Assembly: GCA_937936705.1 (NCBI GenBank)
Contig: CALHCP010000146.1
Coordinates: 1 to 33,925, forward strand
From: an uncultured cyanobacterium
GTDB taxonomy: Bacteria; Cyanobacteriota; Cyanobacteriia; Gloeomargaritales; Gloeomargaritaceae
Direction: 5' to 3'
DNA length: 33,925 nucleotides
Part shown: piece after piece, positions 16,579 through 24,292 of the stretch
How the letters are laid out: each line of letters begins with the position of its first letter
Numbering within the stretch: position 1 is the stretch's first letter
The notes under the pieces: generated by a model
Database searches by the model: none
What the model saw: only the letters and a program-made list of their open reading frames with translations
Told to the model about the DNA's origin: nothing
Program-made: the position numbers and the translations under genes

Positions 16579-16971
16579 TCAATCTTGAGTGTAGGGTTCC
16601 CCCCGCATCAAGGCCACTTCCGCCCGTTGCAACTCCCGCCCCAGGTAGGCGGCATGGCTGAGTTGGCTGACCGGTTGCCAGCCCTGACATTCCTCAAAAA
16701 TTGCCACACATAGCTCTTTGGCGGTGCGTCCCCGAAACACATGGCCGGGTTCCCGTTTGGCTCCTCCCCGCGCCGGAATCGGCTGGCCGGTGGCGGGGTC
16801 AACGGCTAGCCCCCGTTCGTCAATGACATTGGTAAACCATTGGGCATAGATGTAGCCCTCCTGGGGGTCAATGTAAATAATGAAATAACCCGCCGGGTCG
16901 AGGTCGAGGTGGCGTTTCGACAGGTTTTGGTCAATGCAACGGATTTGCTCCGCCCAATCAATGGACATCAT
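16579..16971 (-). CDS. DUF4346-type cyanobacterial protein
   Basis: A 130-residue cytoplasmic protein of unknown function. It fits the cyanobacterial DUF4346 domain: D-P-A-G-Y-F-I-I-Y-I-D near residue 25, a middle segment with many charged and small residues, and the closing SHAAYLGRELQRAEVALMRG. In some homologues this domain is attached to a larger pterin-binding enzyme-like protein; here it stands alone. It is upstream of surE in a likely two-gene operon and divergent from the OppB-type permease gene, with a 12-bp tandem repeat in the shared upstream region. Confidence 0.78.
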   Translation of the reverse strand: MMSIDWAEQIRCIDQNLSKRHLDLDPAGYFIIYIDPQEGYIYAQWFTNVIDERGLAVDPATGQPIPARGGAKREPGHVFRGRTAKELCVAIFEECQGWQPVSQLSHAAYLGRELQRAEVALMRGEPYTQD

Positions 16972-17000
16972 GGGATCAGGGTTTACCAGTTTGGTTATTC

Positions 17001-17036
17001 TTTACTATTGTGTTTACTATTGTGGCTCTATTGTGG
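17001..17036. repeat. 12-bp tandem repeat in a divergent promoter region
   Basis: TTTACTATTGTG occurs twice in a row (17001-17012, 17013-17024), followed by a diverged third unit GCTCTATTGTGG. It lies between the DUF4346 gene and the permease gene. Confidence 0.8.
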
Positions 17037-17066
17037 CTTGTTTGTGGCGGGTTGGGGAGCAGTTGG

Positions 17067-18095
17067 GTGGAACGGTGGCAACAGATCCAGAATTATGTGC
17101 TGGCGCGGTTACTCCTGGCGCCGGTGATGCTCTGGACGGTGGTGACGGTGGTGTTTTTGCTGTTGCGGGCGACGCCCGGTGACCCGGTGGATGCGATTTA
17201 TGGCGGGCGGGCACCGGCGGCAGTCAAGGCAGCGCTACGGGTGCAGTTGGGTCTGGATCAGCCGTTGCCGGTGCAATACCTGCGCTATCTGGGGCAATTA
17301 CTGCGGGGGGATTTGGGAACTTCGTTAACCGAACCGGGGCGCACGGTGGGGGAGATTATTGCGGCCTATCTACCGGCGACGGTGGAACTGGGGGTGGCGG
17401 GTTTCCTGGTGGCCGCCGGGTTGGGCATCGGGTTGGGGTTGGTGACCGGCAGTCGGCCGGAGGCGGACCCGGTGGCGATGACGGGCAAATGGGTCAGTAT
17501 TGTCAGCTATGCGGTGCCCCTGTTTTGGCTGGGGATGCTCCTGCAGCTCTGGCTGAGTGTGGCCTGGGGCTGGTTTCCCTTGGGGGTGCGGTTTCCGGTG
17601 CAGGAAACGCCGCCGCCGGGTGTGACCGGGCTGTACGTGGTGGATAGTTTGTTGGCAGGGAATTGGCGCCAGTTGGGGATTGCCCTGCGGCATTTGGCGT
17701 TACCGAGTTTGACGTTGGGGCTGGTGCTGAGTGGGTTGTTTGAACGGATGGTGCGGGTGCAGGTGCGGGCTAGTTGGCGCGGGGATTATGTGGAAGCGGC
17801 ACGGGCGCGGGGGATTCCGCCGGGGTGGATTTTGCGGCACCATGTGTTGCCCAATGCCTTGATTCCGGTGGTGGCCTTGTTGGGGTTGACTTTGGCTTCC
17901 CTGTTGGGGGGGGCGATTGTGACGGAAGTGACGTTTTCCTGGCCGGGCTTGGCGAACCGGTTGTACGAGGCGATCAATTTACGGGATTATCCCACCGTGC
18001 AGGGGATTGTGGTGTTTTTGGCGGTGGTGGTGGTGAGCCTGAGTATTATAATTGATGTACTAACGGCATGGATCGACCCCAGGGTGCACTTGTAG
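17067..18095 (+). CDS. Peptide/nickel-type ABC transporter permease, OppB/DppB family
   Basis: Inner-membrane permease for oligopeptides or a related solute. The N-terminal signature VLARLLLAPVMLW followed by FLLLRATPGDPVDAI, the periplasmic region after it, and the EAA-loop sequence YVEAARARGIPPGWILRHHVLPNALIPV are typical, as is the closing YPTVQGIVVFLAVVVV. GTG 17067 is chosen because GGGGAG ends seven bases upstream and homologues start close to here; the open frame extends back to 17010 through the tandem repeat. The product is 342 residues. It is orphaned: no OppC, binding protein or ATPase gene adjoins it. Dispersed repeats follow immediately. Confidence 0.92.
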   Translation: MERWQQIQNYVLARLLLAPVMLWTVVTVVFLLLRATPGDPVDAIYGGRAPAAVKAALRVQLGLDQPLPVQYLRYLGQLLRGDLGTSLTEPGRTVGEIIAAYLPATVELGVAGFLVAAGLGIGLGLVTGSRPEADPVAMTGKWVSIVSYAVPLFWLGMLLQLWLSVAWGWFPLGVRFPVQETPPPGVTGLYVVDSLLAGNWRQLGIALRHLALPSLTLGLVLSGLFERMVRVQVRASWRGDYVEAARARGIPPGWILRHHVLPNALIPVVALLGLTLASLLGGAIVTEVTFSWPGLANRLYEAINLRDYPTVQGIVVFLAVVVVSLSIIIDVLTAWIDPRVHL

Positions 18096-18115
18096 GGGAG
18101 CGGGATTGAATCATC

Positions 18116-18200
18116 GGGAAACCTCTCTTAATTATTAATTAGGGGTAAGTGGCCGCCGGGGTGCAGCCCCCGGCTGGGGTTCTCCAGAATGTTTGTTCTT
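18116..18200 (+). repeat. Dispersed repeat, copy D1
   Basis: GGGAAACCTCT left end, core GGCCGCCGGGGTGCAGCCCC, short right half ending TTGTTCTTATAGCAATCC. First of three adjoining copies downstream of the permease gene. Confidence 0.75.
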
Positions 18201-18322
18201 ATAGCAATCCTAATAGCAATCCTAATTGAATTGAGAATGGCGGTCGCGGGGGCGCAGCCCCCGATAAACTCAGTATTCCAGCGAGATGATTTTCTGCTGG
18301 CTCCAACAAATAGAGGTGCCCA
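18200..18322 (+). repeat. Dispersed repeat, copy D2
   Basis: TATAGCAATCCTA appears twice at the left end, core GGCGGTCGCGGGGGCGCAG, long right half ending AAATAGAGGTGCCCAT. Confidence 0.85.
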
Positions 18323-18434
18323 TAAATCAAGTCATATTGCTATGGGGAACCTCTATAAATTACAAACAAGCGGTCGCCGGGGCGCCGCCTCTGACCTTGG
18401 TTCCCCGTAATTCTTGTTCTCAAATCAGGTCATC
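18323..18434 (+). repeat. Dispersed repeat, copy D3
   Basis: Starts in AAATCAAGTCATATTGCTAT, continues with GGGGAACCTCTATAAATTAC, core AAGCGGTCGCCGGGGCGCCG, and ends AAATCAGGTCAT. Joined directly to D2. Confidence 0.85.
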
Positions 18435-18505
18435 CATTCTGGACATTTGGGGCAACAAGCCATCTCGGCTTAGCTAGAAGTACTCACAAGAAGACCGATC
18501 ATTGC

Positions 18506-18540
18506 TTAATAATTCCTTCGGAGCTATTAAACTTTTCTGT
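18506..18540 (+). terminator. Terminator-like hairpin before the histidine kinase gene
   Basis: TTAATA...TATTAA arms enclose TCC-TTC-GGA, followed by ACTTTTCTGT. Weak stem; the rest of 18435-18601 holds a TACACT (18572-18577) that may be the kinase -10. Confidence 0.35.
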
Positions 18541-18601
18541 GGAGAATTCCCAAGGATTCTAAGGGGATCGTTACACTGGATTTAATAGCCCCCAGGTAAC
18601 C

Positions 18602-19573
18602 ATGATTTTAACTGATGATGTGATGAATTGCTTGCCCATTGGGGTTGTTCTGACCCAGGAACAGGGGCGCATTTTTCATTGTAATCAGGTCATGGCGGAT
18701 TGGTTTCAACTTGATCCCCAGCAGGTACGGGGCAATAACATTACCGAATTCTGGCCGGAATTGATGCCCTATTTGCGGTGGCAGGAAGCGGGGGGACGGG
18801 TACGATTGTCCACCTCGGAGAGTTGGTTAATGATGCGGGTGGTGGTGCGGAAATTGTCTCTTGAGGGTGCCGGGGGTTTGGTCTGGAGTTTTGTGCCGGA
18901 GCATAGCCGGGATTTGGAGCAGTCTCAACAGGAGTTCATTGATACGATTAGCCATGAATTGCGTACCCCGTTGACCAGTATTAAGGGGTTTGTGGATACG
19001 TTGTTGCAATCTCAGGAGCATTTCAGTCATACCCAGATTCGCCATTTCCTGGAAATTGTCCAAACCCAAGTGGCACACCTGTCGGCTCTGGTGGAGGCGG
19101 TGCTGTCCGTATCGCGGTGGCAGGTCTTACCGGGGCATTTTCGACCGGTGCAGGTGGCGGATTTGGTGCCGGAGGTGATGCAGGAGTTGGCTTTGGAGCA
19201 TGATACTCGGCGGGTGGTGTGGTGCCTCCACGAGATGCCGCCGGTGTGGAGTGACCCGGTGCTGTTGGTGCCGATTTTGGTACAGGTGTTGGATTATGCC
19301 TTGACCCATACGCCCGGCGATACCCAGGTGCAGGTGCGGGGGTGGCCGGGGGGCAACGGCTTGCAAATTGGGGTGCCGGAGTTGGATTTGGGCGAACTCT
19401 GGTATCCTTTGGGGCCAACCCGACCGGGGATGGGGTTGTATGTGACGCAAATGCTGGTGGAACGGCTCCAGGGACGCTTGTTGTTGGGTCAGGGACTGAC
19501 TTTGGAATTGCCGCGGGTGGCTCGGATGACCCCAAGGGTGGCAGGCTTAGCCCAACCGGATGTTTGGAATTGA
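18602..19573 (+). CDS. PAS-domain histidine kinase with degenerate ATP-binding domain
   Basis: Sensor kinase-like protein without membrane segments. A PAS-like domain (about residues 5-100) is followed by a HisKA dimerisation domain with the phosphoacceptor H118 in ISHELRTPLTSIKGF. The catalytic domain (about 205-310) is short and altered: the N-box, normally N-A-x-K, reads VLDYALTHTP with Tyr232 at the Asn position; the G1 box D-x-G-x-G is replaced by PELDLGELW; only a G2-like GMGLYVTQMLVERLQG remains. Autophosphorylation is doubtful; it may act as phosphatase, scaffold or partner of another kinase. The next gene on this strand encodes a receiver-domain protein. Forward repeats lie upstream and inverted repeats downstream. 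Confidence 0.85.
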   Translation: MILTDDVMNCLPIGVVLTQEQGRIFHCNQVMADWFQLDPQQVRGNNITEFWPELMPYLRWQEAGGRVRLSTSESWLMMRVVVRKLSLEGAGGLVWSFVPEHSRDLEQSQQEFIDTISHELRTPLTSIKGFVDTLLQSQEHFSHTQIRHFLEIVQTQVAHLSALVEAVLSVSRWQVLPGHFRPVQVADLVPEVMQELALEHDTRRVVWCLHEMPPVWSDPVLLVPILVQVLDYALTHTPGDTQVQVRGWPGGNGLQIGVPELDLGELWYPLGPTRPGMGLYVTQMLVERLQGRLLLGQGLTLELPRVARMTPRVAGLAQPDVWN

Positions 19574-19589
19574 TACAGATTTCTGGTTA

Positions 19590-19681
19590 GGGCACCTCTA
19601 TTGGGCGAACAAAGACTCTGGAGAACCAAGGTCGGGGGCTGCGCCCCGGCGACCGCTGTTCCGTAATTTATAGAGGTTCCC
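19590..19681 (-). repeat. Dispersed repeat, copy E1, apparently complete
   Basis: 92 bp with both terminal inverted repeats: GGGCACCTCTATT at one side and TATAGAGGTTCCC at the other, with the usual GC-rich core between them, in minus orientation. Confidence 0.9.
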
Positions 19682-19688
19682 AATCTAA

Positions 19689-19822
19689 AGACACCTCTAT
19701 TTATGGGAGCCAAGCGGAAATTCAGAACGCCCAAATGACGGAGAACCACAGCGGGGGCTGCGCCCCGGCGACCCCTTGTACCTCATCACTTGTCCCTCAT
19801 TAATACATGAGTAGAGGTTCCC
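19689..19822 (-). repeat. Dispersed repeat, copy E2
   Basis: 134 bp, minus orientation, ends ACACCTCTATTTATGGG and GTAGAGGTTCCC. It carries an extra internal stretch ATTAATGAGGGACAAGTGAT (reverse) absent from E1. Confidence 0.85.
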
Positions 19823-20128
19823 GTTAATTTAAGGCACTTCTATTACTTGCCGTCAGCCCCAAAGCATCTCCCTGAAACCCTCTGATTCCAGGGAACTCCG
19901 CCCCCTGCGACCGGTATGCAAAAACCCAATCCCATGAGCGCAACCTTGCCCCGGCAACCCTCGCTTAAAATTCATAAACGATTATGGCAATTGCGACATA
20001 TTTTGTATTATTCTAAATTGGAATTGGCTTCAATTAAATCCCGTTGCCACCTACGAGTTGGCTGGTATGGCTGTTTTCAATCTGGGAACCATGGCTCTCG
20101 TCATCATGCTTTGTCTAGGGGTAAGACT
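19823..20128. other. Intergenic stretch before the hybrid regulator
   Basis: Holds a partial repeat end (AAGGCACTTCTATT, 19831-19844). From 19950 to 20110 it is richer in A and T than its surroundings. The regulator frame is open through 19916-20128, but the sequence does not look like the family and is taken as untranslated leader. Confidence 0.55.
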
Positions 20129-20132
20129 GTGA
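20067..20132 (+). other. Possible 21-codon leader peptide overlapping the regulator start
   Basis: ATG 20067 opens a short hydrophobic frame, MAVFNLGTMALVIMLCLGV then R-L and TGA, whose stop overlaps the GTG start of the regulator as GTGA. The ribosome site is weak. It could be a coupling leader or chance. Confidence 0.25.
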
Positions 20133-21922
20133 CTCAAGATCTAAGTCAAGAACTGAATGCGTTACAGCAGCGGCAAGTCACCGGCACGTTGGTGGTGCAG
20201 GCAGAGGGGCAAACCTGGTGGCTTTACCTGTTTATGGGACGACTGCTCTATGCGACGGGGGGCGAACATCGGGTACGGCGTTGGCAACGGGTTTTGAAAG
20301 CCCATAGCCCCCAGTTTCAGCCGGACTGGCATAGCTTGGGAAATGCGGCTCCTTGGGAGTATCACAGCTTGGTGCAGGGTACCGCCAATGGCCGCCTCAC
20401 GCCTTCCCAGACCAAAGCGGTGATTTTGGCGAGTGTCTTGGAAGTGTTATTTGCCCTGGTGGGCCAAGCCAATCTCACCTTAACCCTGGAGTCGGGACAG
20501 GGGTTGAGTACGCAAATTGCCCTTTTGCAGGTGCAACGGGTGTTGGCAGAAGTCGAACAACTGCAACAACAGTGGCAGGCAACGGGGATCACCAAGTGGG
20601 GGAAAATTACCCCGAATGTGGCGCCGGTCGTCAAACGAGCCGAGCAAATCCAAGAGCAAGCGGGGGGAACCCAGTGGCTGACGCTATTGAACGGCCAGAA
20701 CACATTTTGGGATGTGATGACCTGCACCCGCAAATCACTCCAGGCGAGCGTCCAACCCCTGATTCCTTGGCTAGAACAGGGCTGGCTCGAATTGCAAACC
20801 CTGCCGGATCTGCCCGCGCCGCTACCGGAACGGGTCTCTTCCCCCTCGGCCGCAGCGGCAACCCTACCCAGCAATAGTCATCAGCCTTTGGTGGCCTGTC
20901 TCGATGACAGCCCGGTGATGCTCAAAATTTTGGAAACGACCCTGGTGCGGGCGGGGTATCGGGTCATGACCGTGTCCGAACCGATGATGCAGATGGCCTC
21001 GCTCTTGGAAGCCAAACCGGCCGTGATTTTGATGGATTGGGTCATGCCCAACGTGAACGGCTACGAACTCTGCGGTCTGCTGCGGAAAACCTCGGTCTTC
21101 AAAGACACCCCCATTTTTCTGATCACCGCCCACGAAAGCATCGTCAACCGCACCCGCGCCCGCCTGGCCGGGGTCACGGAAATGCTCAAGAAACCCGTTT
21201 CCCCGGAAGAATTATTCAAACTGGTCAGCCGCTATGCTCCCCTGCGTAGCGATAGCCCGCCTCCCGCCCCCGAACCGCTACCTCCCGAACTCACCACCGT
21301 TCCCCCCGAAGCGGAACCGCTGGTGGATCAACTGGCCGACCCGGTTGCCCAAGCCCATCAACTGCTCCAGCGTTATGCCGCCGGGGAACGGGACTTTACC
21401 GGCATCAGCCTGATTGGCTGCAACCTCCAGGGCGCCAACCTGGAGGGGATCAATTTGTCCCGCGCCGACTTGATGCTGGCCGATTTGAGCGGCTGCTTAC
21501 TGATCGGGGCGAAACTCTCCGGTGCCAACCTCATCGGGGCAGAGATGGTGAAAACCAACCTGAGGGAAGCCAGCCTCAGCGGTGCCAACCTGATCGGCGC
21601 CAACCTCAGTCAGGCGAATTTGCGGGGCTGTCAGTTGATGGGAGCCAATCTCAGTTCCGCCACCCTGTACCAAACCCATCTGCGGGGAGCCGACCTGAGC
21701 GAAGCCCTCATCGCCGGTGCCAACCTCACCAGTGCGGATTTGCAAGCAGCGGTTTTGTACGCCACCAATCTCCACGGCGCCGTGTTGAATCAGGCCAACT
21801 TCGAGCACGCCAATTTAACCGGGGCGAATCTCTGGCAAGCTCGGATGGAACAGACCAATGTCGAAGGTGCTAATTTGACGGGTGCCGTGCTGCCGCAAGT
21901 GAACAGTGATGGGCAGACCTAA
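20129..21922 (+). CDS. PatA-like (DUF4388)-receiver-pentapeptide hybrid response regulator
   Basis: 597-residue regulator. Residues 1-230 resemble the PatA/PixG N-terminal (DUF4388) region: DLSQELNALQQRQVTGTLVV then WWLYLFMGRLLYATGG. Residues about 253-370 form a receiver domain with D259/D260, phosphoacceptor D303 (LMDWVMPN), T333 and K355, all intact. A proline-rich linker leads to about 35 pentapeptide repeats (residues 423-595, A-N-L-x-G type), predicted to form a quadrilateral beta-helix. PatA-like regulators usually end with the receiver, so the added helix is unusual. GTG 20129 is chosen because AGGGG lies upstream and the family begins with this sequence; the frame is open back to 19916. 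The histidine kinase upstream is a candidate partner. Confidence 0.88.
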   Translation: MTQDLSQELNALQQRQVTGTLVVQAEGQTWWLYLFMGRLLYATGGEHRVRRWQRVLKAHSPQFQPDWHSLGNAAPWEYHSLVQGTANGRLTPSQTKAVILASVLEVLFALVGQANLTLTLESGQGLSTQIALLQVQRVLAEVEQLQQQWQATGITKWGKITPNVAPVVKRAEQIQEQAGGTQWLTLLNGQNTFWDVMTCTRKSLQASVQPLIPWLEQGWLELQTLPDLPAPLPERVSSPSAAAATLPSNSHQPLVACLDDSPVMLKILETTLVRAGYRVMTVSEPMMQMASLLEAKPAVILMDWVMPNVNGYELCGLLRKTSVFKDTPIFLITAHESIVNRTRARLAGVTEMLKKPVSPEELFKLVSRYAPLRSDSPPPAPEPLPPELTTVPPEAEPLVDQLADPVAQAHQLLQRYAAGERDFTGISLIGCNLQGANLEGINLSRADLMLADLSGCLLIGAKLSGANLIGAEMVKTNLREASLSGANLIGANLSQANLRGCQLMGANLSSATLYQTHLRGADLSEALIAGANLTSADLQAAVLYATNLHGAVLNQANFEHANLTGANLWQARMEQTNVEGANLTGAVLPQVNSDGQT

Positions 21923-21989
21923 CCACTCATCCTGACCCCAAAACGGGTATAGTGTTAGGGAAATTAGAAAAATGATTGAGGGGTCGGGC

Positions 21990-23348
21990 GTGCAGGTTGC
22001 CATCATTGGCACAGGCTATGTGGGCTTAACCACCGGGGTTGCCCTGGCGTACTTGGGACATCAAGTGATCGGGTTGGATGTGGATGCCGAGAAGGTGGCT
22101 CGCCTGCGCCAGGGTGAAATTCCCATCTACGAACCCCACCTGGCGGAATTACTCCAACTGGCTCGCAAAAACATTACCTTTACCACCGACTACGCCACCG
22201 CCATTGCCCCGGCACAGGTAGTCTTTATCGCCGTCGGCACTCCCTCCCTCCCCGACGGCAACCCCGATCTCACCTACGTCCGCCAAGCCGCCCAAGGGGT
22301 GGGGCTGCACCTGGAGCAACCCTTTACCGTGATTGTCAATAAGTCCACGGTGCCGATCGGCAGCGGCAACTGGGTGGAAACTCTGATCGATGAAGCCTTG
22401 AAAACCCGTCCCCAGGCCACGGCTCGCTTTGCGGTGGCCTCCAACCCGGAATTTTTGCGGGAAGGTTCCGCCCTGCACGACACCCTCTACCCCGACCGGG
22501 TAGTGTTGGGGACGCAGGCACCGCCAGCCCTGGAAATTTTATATACATTGTACCAACCGATTCTGGAGCAGAATTTCACGCCTCCCAGTTTTTTGCCCCG
22601 TCCGGCAGGGTTGTTAGCCGTGCCCTTGATTACGGCGGATTTGGCTTCGGCGGAGTTGATTAAATATGCCGCCAATGCCTTTTTGGCGCTGAAAATCAGT
22701 TTTATCAACGAAATGGCGCAGTTGGCCGAACGGGTGGGCGCCGATGTCACCCAGATCGCCCGCGGCATCGGTTTGGATCAACGCATCGGCAGTCAATTTT
22801 TGCAAGCGGGGATCGGCTGGGGCGGCTCTTGCTTCGGCAAGGATACGGCGGCGTTGATTGCCACCGCCCGTGAGTACGGCTTGGGGATGGCGATTGTGCA
22901 GGCCAGCCGTTTGGTGAATGCCCAGCAACGCCAGTGGGTGGTGGATAAGCTCCTGCAAACCTTAAAAATTCTCAAAGGCCGCCGGATCGGGTTGCTGGGT
23001 TTAGCCTTCAAACCCCACACGGATGACCTGCGGGATGCCCCGGCGCTGGATATTGCCCAACAGTTGGTAGAACGGGGGGTAGGGGTGCGGGTGCATGACC
23101 CGGTGGCCTTGCCGCGGGCCCGGCGGGAATGGCACAAACTGGAAGTCCAGTACTATGATGACGTGAACCGGTTAGCCCAGGACTGTGACGGGTTGGTGCT
23201 GGTGACGGATTGGCCGCAGTACCGGGATTTGCCTTGGGAAGAACTGGCGCCAGTGATGCGGCAGGCGTTGCTCCTGGATGGCCGCAATTTCTTGGATCGA
23301 GAACGGCTGCAGCAGGCCGGGTTCACCTATCTGGGTCTAGGGCGCTGA
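21990..23348 (+). CDS. ugd: UDP-glucose 6-dehydrogenase
   Basis: Oxidises UDP-glucose to UDP-glucuronate with two NAD. The N-terminal Rossmann motif is [24 protein letters not shown] and the catalytic C281 in [10 protein letters not shown] are present, and [17 protein letters not shown] is the C-terminal signature. Length 452 is usual. GTG 21990 is preferred over ATG 21972 because GAGGGG lies six bases before it and the strand begins immediately. A TATAGT box at 21948-21953 could be the -10. The stop overlaps the next gene as TGATG. First of three UDP-sugar genes. Confidence 0.95.
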   Translation: MQVAIIGTGYVGLTTGVALAYLGHQVIGLDVDAEKVARLRQGEIPIYEPHLAELLQLARKNITFTTDYATAIAPAQVVFIAVGTPSLPDGNPDLTYVRQAAQGVGLHLEQPFTVIVNKSTVPIGSGNWVETLIDEALKTRPQATARFAVASNPEFLREGSALHDTLYPDRVVLGTQAPPALEILYTLYQPILEQNFTPPSFLPRPAGLLAVPLITADLASAELIKYAANAFLALKISFINEMAQLAERVGADVTQIARGIGLDQRIGSQFLQAGIGWGGSCFGKDTAALIATAREYGLGMAIVQASRLVNAQQRQWVVDKLLQTLKILKGRRIGLLGLAFKPHTDDLRDAPALDIAQQLVERGVGVRVHDPVALPRARREWHKLEVQYYDDVNRLAQDCDGLVLVTDWPQYRDLPWEELAPVMRQALLLDGRNFLDRERLQQAGFTYLGLGR

Positions 23349-24292
23349 TGGCGGGGACGGTTCTGCTCACCGGGGCGGCGGGGTTTGTGGGCAGTCATCT
23401 TACGGATCGCTTGGTGCGGGACGGCTATCGGGTGCTGGCGGTGGACAATTGCAGTACCGGTTCCTGGGACAATTTAGCCCATTTACAGGGTCATCCCCAA
23501 GTCAAACAAATAGAGCATGATGTTATTACGCCTTTAGAGGTAAATGAACCCTTGGACTGGGTGATGCACTTTGCCAGTCCGGCTTCGCCGCCCAAGTATT
23601 TGGCCTTGCCGGTGGCAACCTTACGGGTCAACAGTGAGGGGACGTACCATCTGCTGGAGTTGGCGCGGCGGCAGGGGGCGCAGTTTTTTTTGGCCAGTAC
23701 CAGTGAAGTGTATGGCGACCCTTTGGAGCATCCTCAGCGGGAAGATTATTGGGGGCATGTGAATTGCACCGGCCCCCGCAGCGTCTATGACGAGGCCAAA
23801 CGGTATGCCGAAGCGATCACCTTAGCCTTTCATCGCCAGTATGGGTTGTCGGTGCGGATTATTCGCATTTTTAATACCTATGGCTCCCGCATGGACATTC
23901 ACGACGGGCGGGTGGTGACCAATTTTATTCGGCAGGCGTTGCGGGGGGAACCCTTGACGGTTTACGGGGATGGCCGGCAAACCCGGAGTTTTCAGTACAT
24001 TGACGATCTGGTGGAAGGGATTGTCCGGTTGATGCAGGTGAATTACCCCTACCCGGTGAATTTGGGCAATCCCCAGGAATTGACCGTATTGGCCTTGGCG
24101 CAGGTGATTCAAGAATTGACGGGTACGGCCTCGGCAATCATTTTTCATCCGTTGCCCCAGGATGACCCGAAACAACGGCAACCCGACATTACCCTGGCGC
24201 GCACGAAACTTCACTGGTCACCCCAGGTGGATTTGCGCACGGGTTTGGCGCAGACGATTGCGGATGTCCGTCGGCGATGTCTATCCTCGTAA
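23348..24292 (+). CDS. UDP-glucuronate decarboxylase (UDP-xylose synthase)
   Basis: Converts UDP-glucuronate, the product of the preceding gene, into UDP-xylose; a short-chain dehydrogenase-fold NAD enzyme. The start follows the ugd stop with a one-base overlap; the frame further upstream lies inside ugd and is not used. Motifs: [13 protein letters not shown] for [37 protein letters not shown] with the Y-x-x-x-K pair, and [10 protein letters not shown]. The wording around GHVN and RSVYDEAKR is characteristic of UXS enzymes and separates them from 4-epimerases and dTDP-glucose dehydratases. Length 314 is normal. It overlaps galE by 16 bases. Confidence 0.9.
   Translation: MAGTVLLTGAAGFVGSHLTDRLVRDGYRVLAVDNCSTGSWDNLAHLQGHPQVKQIEHDVITPLEVNEPLDWVMHFASPASPPKYLALPVATLRVNSEGTYHLLELARRQGAQFFLASTSEVYGDPLEHPQREDYWGHVNCTGPRSVYDEAKRYAEAITLAFHRQYGLSVRIIRIFNTYGSRMDIHDGRVVTNFIRQALRGEPLTVYGDGRQTRSFQYIDDLVEGIVRLMQVNYPYPVNLGNPQELTVLALAQVIQELTGTASAIIFHPLPQDDPKQRQPDITLARTKLHWSPQVDLRTGLAQTIADVRRRCLSS

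Noticed and set aside
18189-18477. Two short frames upstream of the histidine kinase
   Set aside because: Entirely within repeats D1-D3, no ribosome site, no family resemblance.
19489-19749. 86-codon minus-strand frame after the histidine kinase
   Set aside because: Runs through repeats E1 and E2 and into the kinase end; repeat-derived.
18116-19822. Insertion sequence with transposase
   Set aside because: The repeats have inverted ends, but nothing between or within them encodes a transposase.
19916-20128. Longer N-terminus (71 residues) for the hybrid regulator
   Set aside because: The sequence is Arg/His-rich and unlike the family; GTG 20129 has AGGGG upstream and begins at the conserved domain edge. 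Not fully excluded.
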